A DNA stretch of 64,000 bases from Kitasatospora cheerisanensis KCTC 2395 (lineage in GTDB: Bacteria > Actinomycetota > Actinomycetes > Streptomycetales > Streptomycetaceae): NCBI RefSeq assembly GCF_000696185.1, contig NZ_KK853997.1, positions 454,533-518,532 on the forward strand, read 5' to 3'. Below are positions 42,263-50,556 of this stretch, piece by piece. Under the pieces are notes generated by a model that did no database searches, had not been told where the DNA came from, and saw nothing but the letters and a program-made list of their open reading frames with translations. Each line of letters starts with the position of its first letter. Position 1 is the stretch's first letter. Both the position numbers and the translations under genes were made by a program.

Positions 42263-43336
42263 GTGGCTGGTGAACGAGGGTTGTGGTGGCGGCGGTGGCC
42301 CGAGTGGGTGGCTGCGGCAGCCGCCGGATGGGCGGTGCTGTACGCGGGTGTCGAGGTCGGCTGGGCGGTGACGGGCACGGCCGTGCAGTGGAAGGAACAC
42401 TCCTCCTACGCGCCGGGGGTGCAGCTCTTCCTGGCGGGCCTCGCGCTGCTGGCCGGCGGCGCAAGCCTGGCCAGTGGCCGAACTCTCGGCCGGCCGGGGC
42501 GGGTCGGGGTCTCGGTGGTGCTGGCGGTGGCACTGCCGGTGTTCGTGGTGGGGATGAACGGCCTGCCGATCTACTTCGTGACGCTGGCGACGCTGTCCGG
42601 GGTGGAGAGCGCCACCGGCCTGGCCCAGGTGCTGCTGAACACGGCCGGCGCCGCCCTGCTGCTACTCGTCGGACTGGCGTACCGCCGACGGCTGCGCGGC
42701 CGCTGCCCGCGCTGCGGCCACCCGCACGACGGTCCCGGCGACGGCCCGCTCGCCCACCCGTCCGCGTCCCGGGCCGCACGACGGACCCGCCTCGCGTCCT
42801 ACCTGTCCCTGTGCGGGCTCCTGCCGTGGGCGGGCGCCAAGACCGTCTGGACGCTGGGCGGCAACGCCCTCGGCGTCTCCGGCGAGGCCTGGCAGCGGTC
42901 GACGGACGCCGTCGCCTCGGGGCCCGCGAAAGCGGTGGCGTCGGCGGGGATCGACGTGACGGTGCTGGCCGCGATGCTCGGGGTCTTCCTGCTGCTGGGC
43001 CTGCTGTACCGGTGGGGGCAGGTCTTCCCCCGCTGGACGCTGTTCCTCGCCGGGCGCCGCGTCCCGCGCCTGCTGCCGCTGGTCCCGGCCTGGCTGACCG
43101 GGATCCCGTTGACGATGTACGGGGCCGCCCTCCTCGTCCTGGCCCCGCTCCTCGCCCTCGGCGTCCTGCCCGCCATCGACCCCTCCCCGCCGTTCACCTC
43201 CAGCGCCGGAGTCACCTGGTTCGTCGCGTTCGGCGGCCTGGCCTTCGCGGGCCTCGGCATCGCCCTGCTGCTGGCCGCCACGTCCTACGCCTCCCGCACC
43301 CGCCCCGCCTGCGCCGCGGCGGCTGCGAGGCCGTGA
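42263..43336 (+). CDS. Multispan membrane protein of unknown function
   Basis: This protein of about 357 residues has roughly eight membrane helices (WVAAAAAGWAVLYAGVEVGWAV, VQLFLAGLALLAGGASLA, VGVSVVLAVALPVFVVGM, and more). Between helices four and five lies a cytosolic loop with a CPRCGHPH mini-zinc motif. GTG 42263 is preferred, with AGAGGTGG upstream; the frame is open to 42215. It overlaps the next gene by four bases. Similar proteins are common in streptomycetes without known function. Confidence 0.8.
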   Translation: MAGERGLWWRRWPEWVAAAAAGWAVLYAGVEVGWAVTGTAVQWKEHSSYAPGVQLFLAGLALLAGGASLASGRTLGRPGRVGVSVVLAVALPVFVVGMNGLPIYFVTLATLSGVESATGLAQVLLNTAGAALLLLVGLAYRRRLRGRCPRCGHPHDGPGDGPLAHPSASRAARRTRLASYLSLCGLLPWAGAKTVWTLGGNALGVSGEAWQRSTDAVASGPAKAVASAGIDVTVLAAMLGVFLLLGLLYRWGQVFPRWTLFLAGRRVPRLLPLVPAWLTGIPLTMYGAALLVLAPLLALGVLPAIDPSPPFTSSAGVTWFVAFGGLAFAGLGIALLLAATSYASRTRPACAAAAARP

Positions 43337-43764
43337 ACTGCCTGGACGCGTCCGCGCTGCTCGACCTTGTCCGCGATCCCGCACCCGAGGTCCGGGCCAC
43401 TGTCGCCCAGCGGCTCTCCCCCAGGTCCGCGTCCGACCGGCGGCTCGGCCCGGCCGTCCGGGATGCGCTGCTGGTCCTGATCCGCGACGAGAGCCCGTGG
43501 GTGCGGCGCTGCGCCGCGCAGTCCCTCTCCGGCTCCGACGATCGCAGCGCCCCCGTCCTGGACGCCTTCCTCGCGCTTCTCGAGGAGGACGAGGCAGATC
43601 TGCGCCTGGAGACGGCCTGGGCCCTGGCCCGCCGTGGCCACCCGCGCACCGGGGAGGCGTACGAGCGGGTCGGGCCGCTCGGCATCTTCTCGGAGCCCGA
43701 CCACCGGCTGTCAGGCCGCCGGCTCCACCGTGCGGACGATCCGAGCGACCGTCGGCGCAGCTGA
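43333..43764 (+). CDS. HEAT-repeat protein coupled to the membrane protein
   Basis: This 143-residue helical-repeat protein has two to three HEAT-type repeats (LLDLVRDPAPEVRATVAQRL, DALLVLIRDESPWVRRCAAQSL, DAFLALLEEDEADLRLETAWAL). GTG 43333 overlaps the stop of the membrane-protein gene (GTGA), so the two are probably made together. HEAT repeats bind proteins; a cytosolic partner of the membrane protein is the simplest guess. Confidence 0.8.
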   Translation: MNCLDASALLDLVRDPAPEVRATVAQRLSPRSASDRRLGPAVRDALLVLIRDESPWVRRCAAQSLSGSDDRSAPVLDAFLALLEEDEADLRLETAWALARRGHPRTGEAYERVGPLGIFSEPDHRLSGRRLHRADDPSDRRRS

Positions 43765-43830
43765 CGACGCCGCGGCGGACGAGCAGTCGCTGATCGGTCG
43801 TCAGCAGGCAGGCGGCAGGCAGGCCGGGCC

Positions 43831-44811
43831 TCAGAGCCAGCCCCGGTGGGCGGCGCGGACGCCGGCCTGGAAGCGGCTTTCGGCGTTCAGGCGGGCCATC
43901 AGGTCGGCCATCTGGCGTTTGACGGTGCGGGCGGAGATGCCGAGTTTGCGGCCGGCGGCCTCGTCGGTGTGGCCGGCGGCGGCGAGTTCGAGGAGGGTGC
44001 GTTCGGCGGTGGTGAGGCCCTGCTCGTCGACCGCGACGGTGGAGCCGAACGGCGTTGCCGTGGCCCAGAGTTGGTCGAACAGGGCGCAGGCGACGGCCAG
44101 CATGCCGGGGCTGGTGACCTCCAGGGCGCCGTGTCGCGGGTCGGCGGGGTCGAGCGGGACGATGGCGACCCGCCGGTCGACGATCACGACGGGGGTCGGC
44201 ACGATCGGGACGGTGCGCATCTGCCCGCCCAGGTCGGTCAGCCAGCGGGCGTGGGCCAGGGTGTCCGGGTCGTTGCGGAAGCTCTCCCGGCAGATCGCCC
44301 TGATGCTGACGCCGCGGCGCAGCGCCTGCTCGTTGAGCTGCGCGGACGCGGCGCGCGCGTCGGGGCGGTGCGCGCCGCCGGGGTTGAGCGACAGGCACTC
44401 CGTGACGGCGTTCGCGGCGAGTTCCTCCAGCCGGCCGCGGACGGAGTCGAGGCTGTCGAGCCGGATCGCGGCCTCGGCGCGGTGGTGGCGGTGTTCCTCG
44501 TGTTCGGCCGCGAGTGCGGCGATCGCCGTCCGGGTGGCCTCGATCTGGCGCTGCTTGGCGGCGGCTTCGTCCTCGGCGGCGGCCAGCAGGGCGGAGAGGC
44601 CGACCGCCGGGCTGACCGGCCACAGGGTTCCGTCGGCGTGGGCCGAGGGCCTGATCAGGGCCAGGTCGGCCAACTCGTCCAGGGCGGAGCGTATCTGCTG
44701 GTCCGTCATGCCGGTGTCCCGGGCGAGTGCGGCGACGCCGCGGGCCGGGTCGGTGAGGACCGCCTGGTAGAGACGCTCGGCCAGGCTGGAGAGACCGAGT
44801 AACTCGAGCAT
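43831..44811 (-). CDS. TrmB/LuxR-type transcriptional regulator
   Basis: This 326-residue protein has an N-terminal winged HTH of TrmB type (GVAALARDTGMTDQQIRSALDEL), a coiled helix at ~90-130 (EDEAAAKQRQIEATRTAIAAL), a central phospholipase-D-like sensor region and a C-terminal LuxR HTH (LTTAERTLLELAAAGHTDEA, LGISARTVKRQMADLMARL). Having two different DNA-binding folds in one chain is typical of a streptomycete family often found beside small peptide genes. It is divergent from the 61-codon peptide gene at 45083, which it probably controls. Confidence 0.87.
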   Translation of the reverse strand: MLELLGLSSLAERLYQAVLTDPARGVAALARDTGMTDQQIRSALDELADLALIRPSAHADGTLWPVSPAVGLSALLAAAEDEAAAKQRQIEATRTAIAALAAEHEEHRHHRAEAAIRLDSLDSVRGRLEELAANAVTECLSLNPGGAHRPDARAASAQLNEQALRRGVSIRAICRESFRNDPDTLAHARWLTDLGGQMRTVPIVPTPVVIVDRRVAIVPLDPADPRHGALEVTSPGMLAVACALFDQLWATATPFGSTVAVDEQGLTTAERTLLELAAAGHTDEAAGRKLGISARTVKRQMADLMARLNAESRFQAGVRAAHRGWL

Positions 44812-44880
44812 TCTGCCGCCCCCCGCGGTAGGTGCCGTATCAGTCGTTGTCGAACCAGTGTGCCGAGCGGCGGTGTCCGC

Positions 44881-44903
44881 GACAAGACGGGCCCGTCCTT
44901 GTC
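44881..44903. promoter_or_regulatory. Palindrome in the divergent regulator/peptide promoter
   Basis: GACAAG and CTTGTC flank a perfect 12-bp palindrome GACGGGCCCGTC (44886-44897), giving a near-perfect 23-base inverted repeat with one bulged base. It lies 70 bases upstream of the regulator start and is a likely operator. Confidence 0.4.
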
Positions 44904-45024
44904 CCTTTGGGGTCAGGCACGTTGGGGCCACGCGCAGGGCGCTGACAGCGGTCGGCCGGTTCGGCAGGCTGATGCATGTCGGAAGCGCCGCCCCGGAGTT
45001 CGGGGCCGGGAGCCGCGATCGTCC

Positions 45025-45062
45025 GACGTCCGGTCCGCCTCGCCGACGACCGGTCCGCCTCG
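45025..45062. repeat. Tandem 18-base direct repeat upstream of the small-peptide gene
   Basis: Two 18-base units (GACG-T/A-CCGGTCCGCCTCG at 45025-45042 and 45045-45062) differ at one base and are spaced 20 bases apart, about two helical turns. They end ten bases before the GGAG ribosome site of the peptide gene. Regulator binding or mRNA structure are both possible. Confidence 0.5.
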
Positions 45063-45082
45063 TCCACGAATGGAGTCCGTCC

Positions 45083-45268
45083 ATGTCCAGCACCGCCCTG
45101 CTGCCCCTCGCCGCTGTCGCCCCGTTCGTGTCCGCCGCCACGGTCGTCACGGTCGCCGGGCTCGCCACGGTCGGGGCGCCGGCCCCCGGCCCGGTCGGCA
45201 CCGGTGGTGTGCTCTGCTTCGCGGCCGGTTCCGGCAACGGTTCCGGCGACGGCTTCGGCTGGGGCTGA
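45083..45268 (+). CDS. Small Gly/Ala-rich peptide (61 residues)
   Basis: ATG 45083 with GGAG seven bases upstream encodes 61 residues. There is a hydrophobic, Ala/Val-rich first half (ALLPLAAVAPFVSAATVVTV), a Pro-Gly hinge, one Cys (GGVLCFAAG) and a Gly/Ser/Asn tail ending GDGFGWG. The next gene starts inside its stop (TGATG). It has no positive N-terminal region typical of a signal peptide. It looks like a small signalling or precursor peptide, not an enzyme. Its pairing with a divergent two-HTH regulator is the main clue. Confidence 0.6.
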   Translation: MSSTALLPLAAVAPFVSAATVVTVAGLATVGAPAPGPVGTGGVLCFAAGSGNGSGDGFGWG

Positions 45269-45546
45269 TGACGGATCAGCCGGTCCTGCGCCTGACCCTG
45301 ACTCACCTGGTCGGGCCGGCGGACGCCGTGGTCGCCCCGCAGTGGCTGACCGAGCACCTGTGGTGCCAGGCCCGGGCGGTCGACCGCCTGGAGCACGTGC
45401 GGGTGCGGGTCGCACCCGGCCGGATCGGGGTGGCGATGTTCGTTCTCGCCGCCGATGAGTTCGGCGCCGTCCGGAGCGCACGGGCCGTCTGCGCCAGGGC
45501 ACTTGGCGCCTCCGGCGAGCTGCGCGGCTGGCGTTTCGCCGAGTAG
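45268..45546 (+). CDS. 92-residue partner protein of the small peptide
   Basis: ATG 45268 overlaps the peptide stop (TGATG), showing translational coupling. The 92-residue product is a small alpha/beta protein (PVLRLTLTHLVGPADAVVAP, RVRVAPGRIGVAMFVLAA, ARAVCARALGASGELRGW). The strand-helix pattern could be a ferredoxin-like fold, but I recognise no family. Confidence 0.65.
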   Translation: MTDQPVLRLTLTHLVGPADAVVAPQWLTEHLWCQARAVDRLEHVRVRVAPGRIGVAMFVLAADEFGAVRSARAVCARALGASGELRGWRFAE

Positions 45547-45702
45547 CGGCGGCCCCGGCACCCGACTGCCCGCCTTCCTGCACGACCCCTCTCCCCCGAC
45601 GCATGCCCTCCGCGGGTTCCGGCTGCCCGGAACCCGGCCCGCGGTGCGGTTCCGCACTGCCTTTCAGCTGTCCTCCCGACGAAACGGAAGAGTTCTCCCG
45701 CC

Positions 45703-47244
45703 ATGATCAGGTTGTTCCGACGCCTCCTCGGTCTGCTGGCCGTCACCGCCGTGGCCGCCGGCCTGCTGGTCACCGTGTCCGGGTCCGCACAGGCCGCGTT
45801 CGCCTCCGGCATCGACGGCTGGATCACCCGCGCCGAGGTGATCGAACGGGCCCAGTACTGGGTCGACCACCAGCCGGGCCCGTACAACCAGGGCGGGTTC
45901 TCGCCCGGCCCCACCGGTGACCGGAACTACCGCCGGGACTGCTCCGGCTACGTCGACATGGCCTGGCACCTCGGTTCGGACAACTGGACCGGGAACCTGT
46001 CGCAGGTGTCCTACTCGATCAACCGTCAGGACCTGCTGCCCGGTGACATCCTCCTCGACACCGCGAACCACGTGATCCTGTTCAACGCCTGGGAGGCCGA
46101 CCACACCCGCTTCACCTACTACTCCTTCGGCGCGGACCCGGTGAAGAAGGTCGGGCCGGTCTCGATCAACGCCGCGACGATCGACGACTGGCCGAACGGG
46201 AACTTCGAGGCCCGCCGCTACAACAGGATCATGGACAACCAGCTGACGGCCCGTCGCCACGTCGGCATGAACGCCAACCAGACCATGGAGTTCGTCGACA
46301 ACGACGGCAGCGGCGGGGTCCGGACGAAGTGGCAGGACAACCCGAACAGCACCTGGCACGACTGGTACCAGCTGCCGGGCGCGGCGGGCGTGACGGGCGC
46401 TCCGGTGCTGGGCCGCAACGCCAACGGCACGCAGGAGATCTTCGCCCGCACCGCGAGCGGGCAGGTCGTGTCCCGCTGGCAGCTGGACCGGAACGGCGCC
46501 TGGCACGACTGGTACAACCACGGCGGCAACGTCGCCTCCGAACTGGCGGTCGCCGCCAACGCGAACGGCTCCCAGCAGATCTTCGCCCGCACCCCGGACG
46601 GCCGGATCACCACCCGCTGGCAGGACAACCCGAACAGCACCTGGCACGACGGCTGGCTGACCTTCGACGGCGACGTCACCTTCGTCGGCAACCCGGCCGT
46701 GAGCCACAACGCCGACGGCACCCTGGAGGTCTTCGCCCGGACGAACACCGGCCACGTCATGTCCCGCTGGCAGGTGGCGCCGAACAGCACCTTCACGACG
46801 AGCTGGTACGACCACGGCGGCGACGTCGCCTCGGACCCGGTGGTCGGGCTCAACCAGGACGGCCGGCAGGAGATCTTCGCGCTGACCGCGGACGGCCGGC
46901 TCACCACCCGCTGGCAGGACAACCCGAACAGCACCTGGCACGCCTGGTCCACCTTCGAGCGCGGCGGTTTCGTCGGCGACCCGGCCGTGGCGCTCTGCCG
47001 CAACGGCAACCTGGAGCTGTTCGTCCGCGACGCCGCCGGCACCGTGTGGAACATCCACCAGCTGAAGCCGAACAGCGTCTTCTCGGACTGGACCGAGGTC
47101 GGCGGCACGCTGGCGACGAACCCGGTGCTGGGCGAGAACCGGGACGGCCGGCTGGAGATCTTCGGCAAGACGGCCTCCGGCACCGTCACCCACGCCTTCC
47201 AGAGCGGCATCGCGAGCGCCTTCGGCACCTTCCGCGACCTGTAG
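45703..47244 (+). CDS. Secreted NlpC/P60-like protein with tectonin/PLL-type lectin propeller
   Basis: This 513-residue protein has a signal peptide (1-30). An NlpC/P60/CHAP-like hydrolase domain (~35-165) has Cys in RDCSGYVDMAW and His in NHVILFNAW. Then follow about six to seven repeats of ~48 residues of the form N--G--EIFART--G-V-SRWQ---N--WHDWY, a PLL/tectonin-type beta-propeller that in relatives binds sugars. A wall hydrolase targeted by a lectin is the natural reading. It is followed by a 13-bp terminator. Confidence 0.85.
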   Translation: MIRLFRRLLGLLAVTAVAAGLLVTVSGSAQAAFASGIDGWITRAEVIERAQYWVDHQPGPYNQGGFSPGPTGDRNYRRDCSGYVDMAWHLGSDNWTGNLSQVSYSINRQDLLPGDILLDTANHVILFNAWEADHTRFTYYSFGADPVKKVGPVSINAATIDDWPNGNFEARRYNRIMDNQLTARRHVGMNANQTMEFVDNDGSGGVRTKWQDNPNSTWHDWYQLPGAAGVTGAPVLGRNANGTQEIFARTASGQVVSRWQLDRNGAWHDWYNHGGNVASELAVAANANGSQQIFARTPDGRITTRWQDNPNSTWHDGWLTFDGDVTFVGNPAVSHNADGTLEVFARTNTGHVMSRWQVAPNSTFTTSWYDHGGDVASDPVVGLNQDGRQEIFALTADGRLTTRWQDNPNSTWHAWSTFERGGFVGDPAVALCRNGNLELFVRDAAGTVWNIHQLKPNSVFSDWTEVGGTLATNPVLGENRDGRLEIFGKTASGTVTHAFQSGIASAFGTFRDL

Positions 47245-47260
47245 GACCCGACCGGCCATG

Positions 47261-47291
47261 GTGACGGGCAGTCGACCTGACTGCCCGTCAC
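47261..47291. terminator. Hairpin terminator after the lectin-hydrolase gene
   Basis: A perfect 13-bp stem (GTGACGGGCAGTC at 47261-47273 with 47279-47291) and a 5-base loop, 17 bases after the stop codon at 47244. Confidence 0.8.
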
Positions 47292-47482
47292 TTCGCGCTG
47301 CGCGAGCCGTCACCCACGCCGCGGCGCAGTACCCGAGCACCCGGATGCCGGTGCGGAGGTCCGCGGTGGCGCAGCGCCCGGGCGCACGGGTGCGGGCCGA
47401 CGACGGCGAGTACGACGACGGGCACGGCCAACAGGTCGGCCACGAAAGCGTCAGGAGGGAGGCGGGTGCGGCCCCCGTCGAA

Positions 47483-48082
47483 TCAGCTCCGTTCGGCCGC
47501 CGCCGCGACCCGCTCGCGGTGCCGGGCCCACCAGTGCGAGTCGGCGGTGGGCAGCCGGTCGACGTCCGGCCGGTAGCCCACCCTCCCGTCGATCAGCTCG
47601 CGGACGATGTCGGCGTGGCCGGTGTGCCGTTCGGTCTCGGCGATCAGGTGGACCAGCACCCGGTGCAGCGTGGGCGTGCCGGACTGCGCCGGCCACCAGG
47701 GGACGTGGCCGACGGCGTCCAGCGGCAGCGCGTCGACGGTGGAGTCGGCGTGCCGCCAGGCCATCCGGTAGGTGTCCGTGATGTACCCGCGGGACTCCTC
47801 CGCGGTGGCCCACTGGTCGGTGTTGGGCGGGAGGCCGTCCGGGCCGAGGTCCGGGCGGAACCAGGGCACCGGCTCCGCGCAGTGCCGGTCGAACACCCAG
47901 CCCAGGTACAGGAGTTCGACTCCGGCCAGGTGCTTGACCAGGCCGAGCAGGTTGGTCCCGGTCGGGGTGAGCGGGCGGCGGACGTCGCGCTCGGGCAGGC
48001 CGTCGAGCTTCCACAGGACGGTCTCGCGGGCGTCCTGCAGGTGCCGGCGCAGGTCGCTCTTGGGGTCGGTGGTCGTGGTCAT
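47483..48082 (-). CDS. DinB-family (DUF664) protein
   Basis: This 199-residue four-helix protein has the DinB/DUF664 pattern: helix LRRHLQDARETVLWKLDGL, NLLGLVKHLAGVELLYLGW with the first metal His, and LIAETERHTGHADIVRELID with the other His pair. The family includes metal-dependent thiol transferases and damage-induced proteins. ATG 48082, ribosome site GGGAG. It is 16 bases downstream of the VOC gene and likely in the same unit. Confidence 0.88.
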   Translation of the reverse strand: MTTTTDPKSDLRRHLQDARETVLWKLDGLPERDVRRPLTPTGTNLLGLVKHLAGVELLYLGWVFDRHCAEPVPWFRPDLGPDGLPPNTDQWATAEESRGYITDTYRMAWRHADSTVDALPLDAVGHVPWWPAQSGTPTLHRVLVHLIAETERHTGHADIVRELIDGRVGYRPDVDRLPTADSHWWARHRERVAAAAERS

Positions 48083-48098
48083 CGCGGTTCTCCCGGTC

Positions 48099-48455
48099 TC
48101 AGGCACCGAGCAGGCCGACGGGGTTGCCGTCCGGGTCGTCGAACACGGCGATCCGGCCCCGGCCGGGCACGCTCCGCGGCTCCAGCCGGCGGCGCCCGCC
48201 GAGCTCCTCGGCCCTGGCGAGCGCCTTCTCGACGTCCGCGACCGGGAAGTACACGACGATGCCGGTGTACGGGCTGTCCGGGCCGGCCTGGCCGATCCCG
48301 CCGGCCGGCTCGCCGCCGTCCGCGCCCACCAGCGCGTACGTGTCGTCCAGCACCTGCACCGGCCAGCCGAACAGTTCCTGGTAGAAGCGGTGGGCGCGCG
48401 GCGCGTCGGGGGTGGAGATGTCGAACCAGGCGGGGTGGGCGGCATCGCTCGTCAT
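48099..48455 (-). CDS. VOC/glyoxalase-family protein
   Basis: This 118-residue vicinal-oxygen-chelate protein has the HRFYQELFGWPV and VFDDPDGNPVGLL segments with paired beta-alpha-beta units. Such single-domain proteins act on toxic small molecules or bind antibiotics, and the substrate is not readable. ATG 48455 with GAGGAG upstream. It is divergent from the sigma factor gene, so it is a candidate target of that sigma factor. Confidence 0.87.
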   Translation of the reverse strand: MTSDAAHPAWFDISTPDAPRAHRFYQELFGWPVQVLDDTYALVGADGGEPAGGIGQAGPDSPYTGIVVYFPVADVEKALARAEELGGRRRLEPRSVPGRGRIAVFDDPDGNPVGLLGA

Positions 48456-48527
48456 GGGGGTTCTCCTCGGGTGTCGGGAACGGTCGGTCGAGGAAGTGAC
48501 TCCCGCGGTGGGGCAGAATCGTCGCCC

Positions 48528-49538
48528 GTGAGCGAGGAATTTTCCGATCTGGTGGCGGCCCGCGACGGCGACGACGCCGCGTTCGCCCGCCTGGTGGCGC
48601 CGCTGCACCGGGAGTTGCACGCGCACTGCTACCGCATGCTGGGTTCCGCGCACGACGCCGACGACGCGCTGCAGGAGGCGCTGGTGCGGGCCTGGCGCGG
48701 CATCGCCCGCTTCGAGGGCCGCAGTTCGCTGCGCTCCTGGCTGTACACGGTGGCCACCCGCACCTGCCTGGACGCCGTCGAGCGCCGCGGCCGGCGGGCG
48801 CTGCCCGTCGACCTGGGCCCGGCCAGCCCCCGTGCGGTGGTGGACGCCGCGCCGCTGACGGAGGTCTCCTGGCTGGGCCCGTACGCCGACGCGGGTCTGC
48901 CGGTCGGGCCGGCCGGACCGGCCGCCCGGTACGAGCAGCGCGAGGCGGTGGAGCTCGCCTTCGTCGCGGCGGTGCAGCACCTGTCGGGCAATCAGCGGGC
49001 CGCGCTGCTGCTGTTCGACGTGCTGGGGTTCTCGGCCGAGGAGATCGCCGCCATGATGGACACCTCCGCCGCCGCGGTGAACTCCGCGCTGGCCCGGGCC
49101 CGGCGGCAGCTCGCGGCGAAGGCCCCGGACGTCTCCCAGCAGCAGACGCTGCGGACCCTCGGCGACACCCGCGTCCGGAGCATCGCCAGCTCCTTCGCCA
49201 CCGCGCTGGAACGCGGCGACGCCGATGCCCTGGTCGCGCTGCTCACCGAGGACGTCACCTGGTCGATGCCGCCGCTGCCGCACTGGTACGCCGGCCGCGA
49301 CGCCGTCCGGGAGTTCGCCGTGGCCGTCCCGATCACCCGCTGCCCGAGCTGGCGCCACCGCCTGACCACGGCCAACGGCCAGCCCGCGGTGGCCTTCTAC
49401 GTCGGCGCGGCACCGGACGCGGTGCACGGGGCCTGGTCCCTCACCGTGCTGACGCTCCGTCAAGGTGCGATCTCGGAGCTCGTCTCCTTCCTGGGCCCGG
49501 AGCACGTGCTGCGCGCCGGCCTGCCGGAGACGCTCTGA
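48528..49538 (+). CDS. ECF sigma factor with C-terminal SnoaL-like domain (SigG/SigJ type)
   Basis: This 336-residue protein has sigma region 2 at ~10-80 (HCYRMLGSAHDADDALQEALVRAWRG), region 4 at ~140-200 (LSGNQRAALLLFDVLGFSAEEIAAMM) and a SnoaL/NTF2-like domain (LERGDADALVALLTEDVTW) at the C-terminus. The last domain replaces a separate anti-sigma factor in these groups. GTG 48528. It is divergent from the VOC/DinB pair. Confidence 0.9.
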   Translation: MSEEFSDLVAARDGDDAAFARLVAPLHRELHAHCYRMLGSAHDADDALQEALVRAWRGIARFEGRSSLRSWLYTVATRTCLDAVERRGRRALPVDLGPASPRAVVDAAPLTEVSWLGPYADAGLPVGPAGPAARYEQREAVELAFVAAVQHLSGNQRAALLLFDVLGFSAEEIAAMMDTSAAAVNSALARARRQLAAKAPDVSQQQTLRTLGDTRVRSIASSFATALERGDADALVALLTEDVTWSMPPLPHWYAGRDAVREFAVAVPITRCPSWRHRLTTANGQPAVAFYVGAAPDAVHGAWSLTVLTLRQGAISELVSFLGPEHVLRAGLPETL

Positions 49539-49540
49539 CC

Positions 49541-49815
49541 GCCGGTTCGCCGTACCGTCGGTTCGCCGTGCCGTACTCGCGCCAGGTGCCTTCCCCCTGG
49601 CCGAGGCGGCCGTTGGCCTTGACGAGGACGGTCGTCTGCCACTGGTGGCCGCCGGCCTCGCGCAGCGCGGCGAGCATTTCGGGGAGGTCGTCGGGCCCGG
49701 CGCCGGGGGTGCGGACGGACCGGGCGTCCTCCGCCGCGAAGTCCCCGGCGAGCTCGTGGAGGCGCCAGGGGCGGCCGGTGAACGCGGACCCGGCCATGCG
49801 TGCCAGGGGTTCCAC
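49541..49815 (-). pseudogene. Truncated DUF2867-like gene
   Basis: From GTG 49815 the first ~90 codons read well (MAGSAFTGRPWRLHELAGDF, then RTPGAGPDDLPEML and QWQTTVLVKANGRLG) and resemble part of DUF2867 proteins. The frame then passes a short repeat (TACGGCGAACCG-like at 49541-49562) and runs antisense into the sigma factor gene with no sensible C-terminus, stopping at 49441. Most of the usual length is missing, so it is probably a remnant cut at the sigma-factor side. Confidence 0.4.
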
Positions 49816-49884
49816 CCACCATCTGCACGGTTCCGTACGACTATTTGTGCGCCAGCGTACAGATCGGGCCCGAGCAAGGGCCGG

Positions 49885-50556
49885 TCACCGGGCCGGGCCG
49901 GCCCCGCCCGCCGTGACGAAGCCGCTCTCGTAGGCGGCGATGACGGCCTGGGTGCGGTCGCGCACCCCGAGCTTGCCGAGGATCCGGCCGACGTGCGTCT
50001 TGACCGTCTCGGCCCCGACCCGCATCCGCCCGGCGATCTCCGCGTTCGCCAGTCCGGCGGCCATCAGGCGCAGGACCTCGCGCTCCCGGTCGGAGAGCCG
50101 GTCGACCCGGGAGCGGTCGGGGGCGACGGGGGCGTGCCGGAGGGCGAGGTCGCGGACAGCGGCGGGGAAGAGCAGCGACTCGCCGCGTGCCACCAGCCGC
50201 ACCGCCCGGACCAGGTCGTCGGCGGTGGCCCGTTTGAGCAGGAAGCCCTGGGCGCCGGCCCGCAGCGCCTCGTACACGTAGGCGTCGTTCTCGAAGGTGG
50301 TGACCACCAGGATCCGCGGCGGGTCGGGCAGGGTGCGGATCAGGTGCGCGGTCGCGTCGATGCCGGAGAGCCGGGGCATCCGGACGTCCATCATCACCAC
50401 GTCGGGGCGCAGTTCGGCCGCCAGGGCGGTCGCCTCCAGGCCGTCGGCGGCCTCGCCGACGACGTCGAGGTCGGGTTCGGCCTGGAGGATGGCGCGGAAG
50501 CCGGTGCGGATCAGGTGCTCGTCGTCGGCGACCAGCACGCGGGTGGTGGCGGTCAT
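49885..50556 (-). CDS. NarL-family response regulator
   Basis: This 223-residue protein has a receiver domain (VADDEHLIRTGF, phospho-acceptor VVMMDVRMPRLSG near 56, FLLKRAT lysine) and a LuxR HTH (LSDREREVLRLMAAGLANAEIAGRM, VKTHVGRILGKLGVRDR). It overlaps the kinase gene by four bases (ATGA) and acts with it. Confidence 0.93.
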   Translation of the reverse strand: MTATTRVLVADDEHLIRTGFRAILQAEPDLDVVGEAADGLEATALAAELRPDVVMMDVRMPRLSGIDATAHLIRTLPDPPRILVVTTFENDAYVYEALRAGAQGFLLKRATADDLVRAVRLVARGESLLFPAAVRDLALRHAPVAPDRSRVDRLSDREREVLRLMAAGLANAEIAGRMRVGAETVKTHVGRILGKLGVRDRTQAVIAAYESGFVTAGGAGPAR

